Below, piece by piece: positions 35,613 to 44,310 of a DNA stretch of 64,000 nt (positions are counted from its first letter, which is position 1; each line of letters opens with the position of its first letter). This DNA comes from Heyndrickxia acidicola (GTDB lineage Bacteria > Bacillota > Bacilli > Bacillales > Bacillaceae_C). The stretch is taken from positions 1,996,847 through 2,060,846 of the forward strand of contig NZ_KV440953.1 of NCBI RefSeq assembly GCF_001636425.1, read 5' to 3'. Under the pieces are notes generated by a model. That model saw nothing but the letters and a program-made list of their open reading frames with translations, was not told the origin of the DNA and made no database searches. The position numbers and the translations under genes were made by a program.

Positions 35613-37043
35613 CTAGTTGAAAATTGGATAAGCCAGTTTTAAAATCTCATCTGTATGCACTCTCACATTTTTAACGACAGTATCGTTGATTTTGTTGTAG
35701 AGTACATAATTTTTCTGATTTGGTGCAAACGTTTTTTGCGTTTTAACCATTTTACTTGCAGCCTCATAAAAATCTTTGTAAATGGATAAATGTTGACATA
35801 CACAGATTGCCGCTCCCAGACAGGCACTGCTGCTGCCTTCTCTTCTGTGAACGGGCAATCCAAAAAGATCTGCAATGATTTGCATAATGACATCACTCCT
35901 GGAGCCTCCGCCTATTACCACCAAATTATGTAACGTTACATCGATTTCCGCTAACATATCATCAATATTGTTCTTAATATTAAAAGCAATCGCTTCCAAT
36001 ATGGAGCGATAGATATGGTATTTTGTATGGCGTTGATCAAAGCCGATCATGATGCCCTTTCGATAGGGTTCAGATGGTGTCGATAACCAGTCAAGGATGG
36101 TAATCAGTCCATCACTTCCGACAGGTATATATTGTGCTTTTTTATTTAAATATTCCTCTTCCGAAACACCGAGTTTTCCTGCTTCTGTAATGAGTTCTTC
36201 ACCAATTAGCTTTTTAAACCAACTCACTGTCCACATACCACGCCGTATTCCATTCGATTCGTACACATATTTAAACGGGATACAAGCAAGGGTAGGAAAA
36301 AAATTACGGGCATTTTCCTTATATTCATTTCTTAACACCATGGACGAAATGAAGGTTCCAAGAGAAATCATGATGGTCCCCTCATCCTTCATTCCAGAGC
36401 CCAATGCCTCGACAGCTTTATCATTGGCAGTTGCTACTACTGGAATATCCTGATAAAGCCCTAACTCATGAGCTAGTTCCTGTCTTAGCGTTCCTAGCTT
36501 TTCGCCGGGTTTTACAAGATCAAATACCATCTCTCTTTTTAAGCCATATGTTTGAAATACTTCATCGTCCCTGGACCATTCCAATGTTTCCCGGTCTAAT
36601 GGCCAATGAACTTCATAATTTGAAGCAGTATCTTTAAATTCCCCTGTCAACCGAAATCCAAGATAGCCTGAAGTCGTCGTCACATACTTTACTTGATCAT
36701 CAGAATGGACATATGGACTGTTCAGTCTTGAATCCATCCAGCTTATCACGGGATAAGCAAGATGGCCATCCGCCTTTAATAACACCCTGCAGCACCTGAT
36801 GGTACAAAGGCCAATCCCGGCAATCTCTTTAGGATTGCCGGGAAAATTGGCCAGACAATTTTTCATGGCACCATACACGCTGTCCCATAAATCATCGCTG
36901 GAATGAATGACCACACCTGGTTCCGGGGATAAGGTTTCTTTTAATTGAAAAGCTCCAAAAGCTACTTCATTTCCTTCCAAATCGTAAATGGCTACTTTTG
37001 TACTTTGTGAGCCATTATCAATCCCCATTACATACCTATTCAT
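35613..37043 (-). CDS. FGGY-family carbohydrate kinase, YgcE-like
   Basis: A 476-aa sugar kinase. The ATP phosphate-1 loop is MGIDNGSQSTKVAIYD; the catalytic aspartate is expected in ATANDKAVEALGSG; the adenosine motif is LVVIGGGSRSDVIMQIIADL. It phosphorylates a sugar or polyol. AAGGGGATC precedes ATG. It is the last gene of SDR - FAD oxidase - kinase, 15 bases after the oxidase. This trio corresponds to E. coli ygcW, ygcU and ygcE, uncharacterised at the biochemical level as far as I know, so the kinase would act on the oxidised or epimerised product of the two dehydrogenases. Substrate unknown. Confidence 0.88.
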   Translation of the reverse strand: MNRYVMGIDNGSQSTKVAIYDLEGNEVAFGAFQLKETLSPEPGVVIHSSDDLWDSVYGAMKNCLANFPGNPKEIAGIGLCTIRCCRVLLKADGHLAYPVISWMDSRLNSPYVHSDDQVKYVTTTSGYLGFRLTGEFKDTASNYEVHWPLDRETLEWSRDDEVFQTYGLKREMVFDLVKPGEKLGTLRQELAHELGLYQDIPVVATANDKAVEALGSGMKDEGTIMISLGTFISSMVLRNEYKENARNFFPTLACIPFKYVYESNGIRRGMWTVSWFKKLIGEELITEAGKLGVSEEEYLNKKAQYIPVGSDGLITILDWLSTPSEPYRKGIMIGFDQRHTKYHIYRSILEAIAFNIKNNIDDMLAEIDVTLHNLVVIGGGSRSDVIMQIIADLFGLPVHRREGSSSACLGAAICVCQHLSIYKDFYEAASKMVKTQKTFAPNQKNYVLYNKINDTVVKNVRVHTDEILKLAYPIFN

Positions 37044-37058
37044 ATGGATCCCCTTATG

Positions 37059-38573
37059 TTAACCTTTAATATATTTCATGCCTTCTTCTTGAGGGAAGAT
37101 GGTGCCAAAATTCATAATGCCATTTGGATCAAAAGCTTCTTTTAGTTTTTCCAGCATATAATAAGCTGAACCATGCTCTTCTTTTGTCCACTCGCTGCGG
37201 TATTTTCCAATACCATGGTGATGGCACATGGAACCGCCTAGCTTTAATGTTTCTTCAACAATAATAGTTTGGATTGGATGATGATACAATCTCATTTCAT
37301 CCTCTGGTGCACAATTAATATTGTAGTTGTAGACAAAGTACATATTTGTCCCATTTAAATAGCTGTGGGATGAGTGGCCGCCAAGCATCGTAATATCTTC
37401 AATTCTATCAAACTCTTCCCTAACTCGCTTTATGACATTGTGATAAATCGTCGTAATGCTTTCCCAATCAGCCGATACTTCCGTTGTATAACCATCGTGC
37501 TTATGGTGATCCACCATGGTTTGGAATTCACGGTCAATGTGCGCCTGCGTCCAGTTCAAATGATTAAACCAATTTTCAATTAATTGGTCCTCAACTTTTT
37601 CAACAATTCCTTCGGAGAATTTAGCAGCCGCTTCTTTAATCGCTTCATTCGTGGCCTTGACGATCCCTGCTGGCCCTTCTGCCATGAAAATCAAAACACA
37701 TTTGTCTTTATAGAAATCAGAAAAATGCTGTCTTGCATCTTCTTCAGAGTAAACGCGGGCAACGGATGGTTTAAAACCGTTCGTAATGACTTCTCTTAAA
37801 ATATGGATACCAGTATCCACATCTTTAATTAAATACCCATGGAACACATTGTATTCTGGGTTGTATTTGAAAATTTTAACCGTAACTTCTGTAATGTAAC
37901 ATAATGTTCCTTCATTTCCGATTACAATATGCCTTATATCTGGCCCTCCGGCTCTTCTCGGAACATTTTTGATTCTGGAAACATGTCCATTTGGGAATAC
38001 GCATTCTAATCCTACAACCATGTCTTCAATCGCACCGTATAAAGTGGAAAATTGGCCAATACTTCTCGTTGCCAATAACCCGCCATATTGTGCCACTGGT
38101 TTTGACTGTGGAGAGTGGCCTGTAGTGTAGCCTATTTTACGCAACTCATCCTCTAACGTTTGTAGTTTCACGCCTGCTTGTACAGTTGCTTGCATATTAT
38201 ATGGATCAATTTTGATAATTTTATTCATTTTTGATCCATCAATGACTAAAGCGGTTTCTTTCCAGTTTTCAAGTCCGCCTTCGGTTGCAGTTTTTCCGCT
38301 TCGAGGAATCACATTAATCTTGTTTTTATTACAGAACATGAGGAGTGACTTTACTTCTTCTGTAGAGTATGGATAGACAATTGCTATTGGCAGAGGAAGA
38401 TTAAGGACTTTTTTTGCTTTTGCATATTTTTTATAGCGATCGGCCGATGCATCATATAGAACTTCATGGTCTATATTTATTTGATTGACTGAAATAATAG
38501 ACTCCAATTCTTTTAATAACTGTTCTTTCACCTTAGAATTCTCTTCTATTTTTACTAACTGTTCATTAGTCAT
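37059..38573 (-). CDS. FAD-linked oxidase (VAO fold), YgcU-like
   Basis: A 504-aa flavoprotein of the vanillyl-alcohol oxidase fold (FAD_binding_4 plus FAD-oxidase C). FAD-binding segment: AIVYPYSTEEVKSLL, VIPRSGKTATEGG, and HSPQSKPVAQYGGLLATRSI. The C-terminus carries the histidine cluster GGSMCHHHGIGKYR, seen in alkyl-DHAP synthase- and lactate/glycolate-oxidase-type enzymes. It probably oxidises a hydroxy acid or polyol. AAGGAG lies ten bases before ATG. Middle gene of the trio, 31 bases after the SDR gene. YgcU assignment rests on resemblance and context. Confidence 0.88.
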   Translation of the reverse strand: MTNEQLVKIEENSKVKEQLLKELESIISVNQINIDHEVLYDASADRYKKYAKAKKVLNLPLPIAIVYPYSTEEVKSLLMFCNKNKINVIPRSGKTATEGGLENWKETALVIDGSKMNKIIKIDPYNMQATVQAGVKLQTLEDELRKIGYTTGHSPQSKPVAQYGGLLATRSIGQFSTLYGAIEDMVVGLECVFPNGHVSRIKNVPRRAGGPDIRHIVIGNEGTLCYITEVTVKIFKYNPEYNVFHGYLIKDVDTGIHILREVITNGFKPSVARVYSEEDARQHFSDFYKDKCVLIFMAEGPAGIVKATNEAIKEAAAKFSEGIVEKVEDQLIENWFNHLNWTQAHIDREFQTMVDHHKHDGYTTEVSADWESITTIYHNVIKRVREEFDRIEDITMLGGHSSHSYLNGTNMYFVYNYNINCAPEDEMRLYHHPIQTIIVEETLKLGGSMCHHHGIGKYRSEWTKEEHGSAYYMLEKLKEAFDPNGIMNFGTIFPQEEGMKYIKG

Positions 38574-38604
38574 TGTACGATTTCTCCTTTATTGAATAGT
38601 TTCG

Positions 38605-39399
38605 TTATCTTACTAAGTATCCGCCATCCACATTCACTAAAGTACCATTGACATAATTTGAAGCGTCCGAAGCTAAGAAGACAGCCGTACCCATTAAATC
38701 TAAGATATTGCCCCATCTATTTGCTGGAATATGATCTAAAATACGTTGGTTCGCTTCAGGGTTCGCTCTTGTCTTTTCTGTAACAGCCGTAGCAAAATAT
38801 CCAGGTGCAATCCCATTAACTTGAATATTAAATTGAGCCAATTCATCACAATATGCTTTTGTAAAACCTGCTAAACCGTGTTTAGTTGCAGCATATGCCG
38901 GCGACCATTGTCCTCCCAGATAAGAAAACAATGAACAAGTATTAATGATTTTTCCGCTTTTTTGCGGAATCATATACTTTGCTACTTCATGAGATAATTC
39001 AAAACCAGCCGTTAAATTAATAGCGACCATCTTATCCCACTGCAGTCTAGTAAACTTCGTTACATCGGGTTCATTAATACATATACCTGCGTTATTAACG
39101 AGAATATCTATTTTCCCATAAACATGAATACATTCTTCCGCGATTTTTTTACATGCACCTTCTTCAGTAACGTCTGTAATCATCAGATGGTACTTAACAC
39201 CTTCTGCTTCAATTAAGCTTTTCGTTTCATCATTGTCATCAGCAATGCTGACGGCAAAAATATCGGCGCCTGCTTTTGCAAGTGCAAGAGCAAATCCTTG
39301 TCCCAATCCGGAATTTCCTCCTGTGATAATCGCTGCCTTTCCTTTTAAGCTAAAAAAATCCATCGAGAAATCATTAATACTCACTTTTTCAGTATTCAT
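38605..39399 (-). CDS. Short-chain dehydrogenase/reductase, YgcW-like
   Basis: A 264-aa classical SDR. The cofactor motif is GGNSGLGQGFALALAKAG; NNAGI is present; catalytic residues are Ser of NTCSLFSYLGG and YAATK. The C-terminal YVNGTLVNVDGGYL is standard. It resembles gluconate 5-dehydrogenase-type enzymes acting on sugar acids. ATG has GAGGAAGG upstream. First gene of the operon, with its own promoter (39441-39469) and divergent to the RpiR regulator. Confidence 0.88.
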   Translation of the reverse strand: MNTEKVSINDFSMDFFSLKGKAAIITGGNSGLGQGFALALAKAGADIFAVSIADDNDETKSLIEAEGVKYHLMITDVTEEGACKKIAEECIHVYGKIDILVNNAGICINEPDVTKFTRLQWDKMVAINLTAGFELSHEVAKYMIPQKSGKIINTCSLFSYLGGQWSPAYAATKHGLAGFTKAYCDELAQFNIQVNGIAPGYFATAVTEKTRANPEANQRILDHIPANRWGNILDLMGTAVFLASDASNYVNGTLVNVDGGYLVR

Positions 39400-39440
39400 G
39401 CTGGTACCTTCCTCTTAATCTTTTGTTTTGTATAGTCGTT

Positions 39441-39469
39441 ATTGTACATGAAGGATTTTTAATTGTAAA
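39441..39469 (-). promoter_or_regulatory. Promoter of the SDR-oxidase-kinase operon
   Basis: On the minus strand TTTACA (39469-39464), a 17-base spacer and TACAAT (39446-39441) lie about 42 bases upstream of the SDR start. Good sigma-A match. Confidence 0.65.
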
Positions 39470-39478
39470 CGAATTCAA

Positions 39479-39530
39479 CAGAAAATTTTCTGTTTTTTTT
39501 TATTATTTTTTATCAAACGGAAAATTTTCC
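39479..39530. promoter_or_regulatory. Pair of RpiR-type palindromic operators
   Basis: CAGAAAATTTTCTG (39479-39492) and GGAAAATTTTCC (39519-39530) are perfect palindromes with centres about 39 bases apart. One sits ten bases upstream of the SDR -35, the other eight bases upstream of the RpiR -35. They match the kind of GAAA-TTTC dyads bound by MurR/RpiR proteins. Binding is inference; the upstream location is compatible with activation as well as repression. Confidence 0.65.
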
Positions 39531-39538
39531 ATTATTTC

Positions 39539-39567
39539 TTGACTACTACTATACAATTGATTAAACT
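39539..39567 (+). promoter_or_regulatory. Promoter of the rpiR-type gene
   Basis: TTGACT (39539-39544), 17-base spacer, TAAACT (39562-39567), 30 bases before the start codon. Confidence 0.6.
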
Positions 39568-39596
39568 ATTTCTAAGATAAGGAAAAGAGAGATGTC

Positions 39597-40322
39597 ATGA
39601 TCAATATAAATGTAAATAAATTAAACCCACTTGAATTTTCTGTCCATCATAAACTGTCAAAAATGATTAAGATTAATGACAAAATAAAAATATTGGAAGC
39701 TGCTGATGAATGTGATGTGTCTCCTTCTAAGGTATCAAAGCTTGTAAGAAAATTAGGGTTTGAAAATTTTAAACAATACAAGCAATTTTTTAGCGGACAG
39801 GAAATCATGCCTGAAACCCAAGATAATTCAACCGAGTTAGAAAGACTAAAAAGTTTTATTGAAAGTTTTGATTACGAGTTAGTTGATCAATTTTTAACCA
39901 TTTTCAAGAAATTCAGCAGAATTGTTCTTTTCGGATTAGGCCCCTCCTTTATTTGCGTTGAATACCTTGCTTATAAACTCGCACTTATATCAGAAAAAAA
40001 CATTTTTGCAGCGCAAAGTGAAATGTATGCTCAACATTTGGTTAATGAGGATACACTTTTAATTATTTTTTCAGTAACCGGTAAATTTACATCCTTTGAA
40101 AACCTTTTACATGATGTAAAATCACGCGGTGCCGAAACCTTATTGATATTAGAAGAGTATAATAACTCTTTAAATGGAGAAATCGATAATATATTTTACT
40201 TAACCAATTCAACTCAAAATGAAAATCTGTTACCATTTGAAAAAACGAGAACCGTCTTCTTTATATTTATAGAAGAAATTATTGCAAAATTAATGTCAGA
40301 ACGGCATACAAATCCTCAATAA
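39597..40322 (+). CDS. MurR/RpiR-family transcriptional regulator
   Basis: A 241-aa sugar-responsive regulator. The N-terminal helix-turn-helix (residues about 15-60) contains DECDVSPSKVSKLVRKLGFE followed by FKQYKQFF. The C-terminal SIS domain (about 85-230) would bind a phosphosugar (FSRIVLFGLGPSFICVEYLA, TLLIIFSVTGKFTSFENLL). Some SIS residues, such as the usual GxGxS, are altered. Divergent to the ygcW/U/E-like operon; the natural ligand would be the kinase product. Ribosome site AAGAGAG is weak. Confidence 0.88.
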   Translation: MININVNKLNPLEFSVHHKLSKMIKINDKIKILEAADECDVSPSKVSKLVRKLGFENFKQYKQFFSGQEIMPETQDNSTELERLKSFIESFDYELVDQFLTIFKKFSRIVLFGLGPSFICVEYLAYKLALISEKNIFAAQSEMYAQHLVNEDTLLIIFSVTGKFTSFENLLHDVKSRGAETLLILEEYNNSLNGEIDNIFYLTNSTQNENLLPFEKTRTVFFIFIEEIIAKLMSERHTNPQ

Positions 40323-40364
40323 AGCATTTCCCCCCTTACTGCTAAATTTTATTTTTCAGTCTTA

Positions 40365-40505
40365 AAAGGGTAATTTGTTAAAGGACTCTGTTATTTTCAG
40401 CTCATTTTCCTTTCTTTACTGTAACCTTTCAGCTGAGCTGAAAGGCGTGTGAAACTATCATTTCACACGATTGAGCTAAAAACGAGTAGTTTCCAACATA
40501 GAATA
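40365..40505. repeat. R1 repeat copy, inverted
   Basis: Left end TTGTTAAAGGACTCTGTT is the reverse complement of the right end of other copies. The centre holds CTTTCAGCTGAGCTGAAAGG and GTGTGAAACTATCATTTCAC; the right end, read in reverse, gives TTCTATGTTGGAAACTACTC. So the flanking arms are inverted relative to 35439-35562. Confidence 0.7.
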
Positions 40506-40781
40506 TGATTAAATCTTAATATTTTGGAAGGTGATAGTACTTATAGGAGATTTAAAATTTAAAAATCTTTTTTGTTAAAGTATTTTGAAGTTATTTATTA
40601 AAACAAAATGATATGATAGAAATATTCTTGTACAGATCAATAAGGTATAGGGTTTTACCCTTAATTAGGTATAAAGTCCGAAGTTAAATAGAAGGATTTA
40701 CTTCTTTCCTTTAATTTTTTTAAATAGAGAGAAGAAGGCAGCATGAACGGTTGAGTGAAAAGTAAGGAAGGGGTCGATAAG

Positions 40782-41210
40782 ATGCTTTATATATGGGATA
40801 TTGAGGAAATCATTAAAAATACACTGCTCGAGCATAAATTAAATATTAATTATGAATTGAACAATAAGCTGCCTTCCCCTATGAGTTATAACATTTCAAC
40901 CAATACGCTAAAGTTTAACTATCTGCAAATAAATGGATACATTGCTAATATTAATTTTAAAATTAAAGAAACGGATAAAGACTGTGTTAAACTTATTCTT
41001 TATCATGAGCTAGGCTATTATTTAGATTTTAAGAAGAACAAACATGATATGAGAACATTAGTGTACGGCGGTGACGAAGAAAAAGCACATCTTCTGTTCC
41101 TAATAGAAGAAAACGCCTGGGAATATGGCAGAACCTTGGTACCGGAAAAACTTTTAACTTCATATGATAAAGTACGTGAAATAGATAAAATGCTGCTTAA
41201 AAACTATTAA
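40782..41210 (+). CDS. Zincin-like small protein with altered HExxH motif
   Basis: A 142-aa protein. The centre reads LILYHELGYYLDFKKNKHD, which looks like a zincin helix (HELGHxLD in small metallopeptidase-like proteins) whose second histidine is a tyrosine. A downstream EENAWEYGRTLVPEKLL resembles the third-ligand/helix region of ImmA/IrrE-like and related families. ATG 40782 has GGAAGGGG eight bases upstream, better than GTG 40755. If His-to-Tyr is real, peptidase activity is probably lost. Function unknown. Confidence 0.6.
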   Translation: MLYIWDIEEIIKNTLLEHKLNINYELNNKLPSPMSYNISTNTLKFNYLQINGYIANINFKIKETDKDCVKLILYHELGYYLDFKKNKHDMRTLVYGGDEEKAHLLFLIEENAWEYGRTLVPEKLLTSYDKVREIDKMLLKNY

Positions 41211-41314
41211 CCCAATTAATTAAATACTAAGTCCATGAATTCCGAAGAAATAAAGAGGGCTCCAGCGAAGTTGCTATTTTTTCTTAACAAGCGTCAGTAC
41301 GTTTTTTTTGATAA

Positions 41315-41500
41315 TTAGAGATTTTTTATTAATGTAAAGTTTTTAAGCAGTTCACTTTCATTGAGAGATATCCTACTCGTTAAGTCTTCTGTTCTCATTA
41401 CAAATTCCTTTACCCCTATAAATTCGGATTCAGCAATTAAGTAAAACTGAGTCCCTTTTTTATATCCATTAAATTGTTTTTTTAGTTTATATAATTTCAT
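41315..41500 (-). CDS. Small conserved-type protein (61 aa), unrecognised
   Basis: MKLYKLKKQFNGYKKGTQFY is followed by LIAESEFIGVKEFVMRTEDL, strand-rich and basic. It resembles small Bacillus proteins of unknown function with a Gly-Tyr-Lys-Lys-Gly-Thr segment (from memory). The ribosome site is only moderate (GCAGG, about nine bases upstream). Between two unrelated genes. Confidence 0.5.
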   Translation of the reverse strand: MKLYKLKKQFNGYKKGTQFYLIAESEFIGVKEFVMRTEDLTSRISLNESELLKNFTLIKNL

Positions 41501-41755
41501 TGGATAACCTGCCTGATTCCTATAGCTTTTGTGTTTAAATTATATCATTATAATCCTATTCTGCTTATTCAAGTGAACCGCCTTGTATTTATATTTTACT
41601 AATTCTTGTTCCCAAGCTACAAAAAAATCAGAAGTTATCCAACAAAATTTAGCACCAAGCCATTTAAGACATCAACAACGAATGACGTTTTAGTGTACAA
41701 AGCTTTAGAGATAAAAAAATTTAAGTGAAAATAAAATTACTAAAAAACTTTTAAA

Positions 41756-42532
41756 TTACTTTTTTGCCATATATAATCTTACTTCTTGCGGAATAATTAT
41801 GACACCTCCATTACTGTCAATATAGTCCGCAATATTAGTAAGAATAGTTTGTTGCTTCTCCTCACTAATCTCATGGAAATCCGAGAAGGAATTCATTAGT
41901 TTTAGATACCTTTGTGCAGAATATTCCTCATTCCATCTGTATATCTTGGTTATGGGCTCACTAAATAAATGATTAGTTTGTATCTCTGAAATTCTGCGAT
42001 TATGCAGGCCCTCTGCTTCATTCTCACTTATAAAAGTATCCAGCTCGGGAGCATGCTTTCGATAAATATTTCTTATGTGATCTAACATTTCGGTTTTTGG
42101 CTCAACAATCGATGACATATGCCAAAAAACAGCCATTACTCCTCCGCTTTTCAATAAACCGTATGCTTTAGGGTACCCAGTCTCCGGTTTGATCCAATGA
42201 AATGCTGTAGCTGAAAAAATTAAATCATATGTTTCCTGATCGCACGTGTAATTTTCAAACGAAGTACATACAGCTTTAAAGTTTTTATATTTTGAATACT
42301 TATTCAATAGAAACTCTACTTGTTTTTCTCCAAGCTCCAATCCTGTAATGGAGTAATGATTTTTCACAAAATAATCTGTAGCCTGACCTGGCCCGGAGCC
42401 TATTTCAAGAATTTTCGCATCGTTTTTTATCCCTGCATACTCAACAATATCCTTAAACAACTCAAAAGTATAACCTGGCCGGGCTATTTCATAATCTGAG
42501 ATGATATCATTAAAGACTTCTTTATTTGCCAA
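41756..42532 (-). CDS. Class I SAM-dependent methyltransferase
   Basis: A 258-aa methyltransferase_11-type enzyme. SAM-binding motif I is AKILEIGSGPGQATDYF, with acidic post-I residue in ITGLELGEKQVEFL and motif IV in YDLIFSATAFHWI; the AFHWI form resembles trans-aconitate/UbiE-like methyltransferases. TTG start with GAGGGGGG seven bases upstream. Monocistronic; substrate unknown. Confidence 0.85.
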   Translation of the reverse strand: MANKEVFNDIISDYEIARPGYTFELFKDIVEYAGIKNDAKILEIGSGPGQATDYFVKNHYSITGLELGEKQVEFLLNKYSKYKNFKAVCTSFENYTCDQETYDLIFSATAFHWIKPETGYPKAYGLLKSGGVMAVFWHMSSIVEPKTEMLDHIRNIYRKHAPELDTFISENEAEGLHNRRISEIQTNHLFSEPITKIYRWNEEYSAQRYLKLMNSFSDFHEISEEKQQTILTNIADYIDSNGGVIIIPQEVRLYMAKK

Positions 42533-42743
42533 ATTAATACCCCCCTCTCTTCAATATTCATTTTACAATTTTTCATTCAAATTTTATCATTATTTTTCAT
42601 ACTTTTCGCATCATTTCACCAATTACTTTCTTGTAAATAATAGACACCTATTATATTTCCGTGGCCTTCAAATGCTTTTGAAGAACTGTACAGCATTCTT
42701 CGTGCTAACTTTTCGTTCAACTCCCAAAAACAGACATATACAT

Positions 42744-42788
42744 AAAAAAAGGAAGTCCAATTCGTATACGAATTGGACTTCTTTTTTA
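42744..42788 (-). terminator. Terminator of DUF421 gene
   Basis: A stem of about 19 bp, AAAAAAGGAAGTCCAATTCG pairing with CGAATTGGACTTC plus T residues, around TATA. U-rich on both strands. Sequence from 42789 to 43003 shows no further feature. Confidence 0.85.
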
Positions 42789-43003
42789 CTTAAAAACAAA
42801 ACGGTAAGGCTGTTTTTCCTAATTGTGATTTTGTTTTGCTAATGATTCTTTAGGCACATTAAGATTCATTTTTACACTCCATCACTAGTGGAAAGATCTA
42901 CTATCTAGAGTAATGCTGCAGAAACCTTTTATGCTGGACCTATATTTATGCTTATAGTATTCCTGATTACGATGCAGGGCTGTATATCCTGACTCAGCTA
43001 TTT

Positions 43004-43705
43004 TTATTTATACAAAAAAATCTTCAGGCTATCTTTCTTATCATAGGTGGCAAGCAGTACATTTTTAACATCCGTTTGATATGTATTTTTCAAACAGGAA
43101 ATAAGCCAGACTTCGTCTTTCTGAATTTGTATTAACTCTTTAAAATTAATTTTACCTTCTTTAATAATCGTTCTTGGCAAAAAAAAGGGTCCTGTTTCAC
43201 TGAAAGAAGAAGGTGTGAGCGGTTGGTATTTGGGATCAAGGAAAACTGAGATTTTCCCGTCCTCTTCCCAAATCGCTAAGGCTACTTTCTTCACATCTTC
43301 AACTTTTTCTTCCCGTAATTCTTCCAATAAATCATCTATAGATATCCTTGCTTTTTTTAATCCTTTATAAAGGATTTCTCCGTTTTGGACAATGGTAATT
43401 GGTTCATGATTAATTATCCTCCTAAACCAGGGCGATTTAAGCATGATAAAAATGCCCCCAAGATACAATATGACCAATACAATGGTTGTAATGATGGATC
43501 CTTTTAGCCCAAGACGCGCATCTGTTAACGGATGGGCAGCAATATTTCCAATGACTAAAGCAATTACAAAATCAAGGAGTCTTAATTGGGAGATGGCACG
43601 CTGGCCAAGCGCTTTAGCAACAATCACTAGAAATAAAAATACAACAACAGCCCGCAGTATCCATTCAATCGTAGTTAGTGATTCCTGGGCTTGAAAAAAA
43701 TCCAT
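43004..43705 (-). CDS. DUF421 membrane protein (YetF/YkjA-like)
   Basis: A 233-aa protein with three N-terminal helices (WILRAVVVFLFLVIVAKALG, LLDFVIALVIGNIAAHPLTD, TIVLVILYLGGIFIML) and a cytosolic DUF421 domain (EPITIVQNGEILYKGLKKAR, ISIDDLLEELREEKVEDVKK). The C-terminal extension resembles the DUF3290-like tail common in Bacillus YetF proteins. ATG 43705 with GGAGG ten bases upstream is preferred to GTG 43714. YetF-type proteins are present in spores in some Bacillus; role unknown. Confidence 0.85.
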   Translation of the reverse strand: MDFFQAQESLTTIEWILRAVVVFLFLVIVAKALGQRAISQLRLLDFVIALVIGNIAAHPLTDARLGLKGSIITTIVLVILYLGGIFIMLKSPWFRRIINHEPITIVQNGEILYKGLKKARISIDDLLEELREEKVEDVKKVALAIWEEDGKISVFLDPKYQPLTPSSFSETGPFFLPRTIIKEGKINFKELIQIQKDEVWLISCLKNTYQTDVKNVLLATYDKKDSLKIFLYK

Positions 43706-43944
43706 GTAAGACACATCCTCCCCCCCTTAAGCTATCACTTAGTTTGACACTGATGTAATTTTAATAATCATATCAACAGCCATATATTAAAAATAATTTC
43801 ATTCCATTATCTTATTTATAACATATCCCAAAGATCAAATATCTTTCATACAGTGATATGAAGTAATACAATACTCGGAATCATTAACGGCATCAAAAAA
43901 ATTCTTTACTCACTTACCTACCTGTATAGATGTTTTGGAAACAG

Positions 43945-44293
43945 ATGAAAAAATCTTTACTAATAATAATAGAGAAACCTGTAAAAGCAGTTCAAGCAGC
44001 TGCTTTTAGAATGCCAAAAACACCCATCAAGATTAGAAGACCAGATAGATGTTTTTGAAAAAAACTATAAGATTATCCAATCATCCCTGATATCGGTGAA
44101 AAAATCTCTAACGATTATTTCCGATATTGAAGAGATTGATCGGTTTTATCACCCAAAGAAACTAGTGGCTTTCACCGAAATCAACCCTAGTAGGTTTGAA
44201 CATTTTAGAATTATAGGCACCGTAAACAGGATATTTAAGGAGGATCGGAAAGAAAACGCAGATAGTTGTGCAAAACTTTTTAAAATCATTTAA
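43945..44293 (+). pseudogene. IS110-family transposase remnant
   Basis: A C-terminal fragment without start codon. It reads RLEDQIDVFEKNYK, a shortened linker, then SDIEEIDRFYHPKKLVAFTE and INPSRFEHFRI, matching the Transposase_20 (IS110/IS116/IS902) domain pattern in which the Gly-Asp pair is degraded. Upstream bases give only broken frames. No terminal repeats recognised. It is an old, immobile remnant next to the ABC exporter operon. Confidence 0.6.
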
Positions 44294-44310
44294 AAAGTTT
44301 CTCAAGAATT

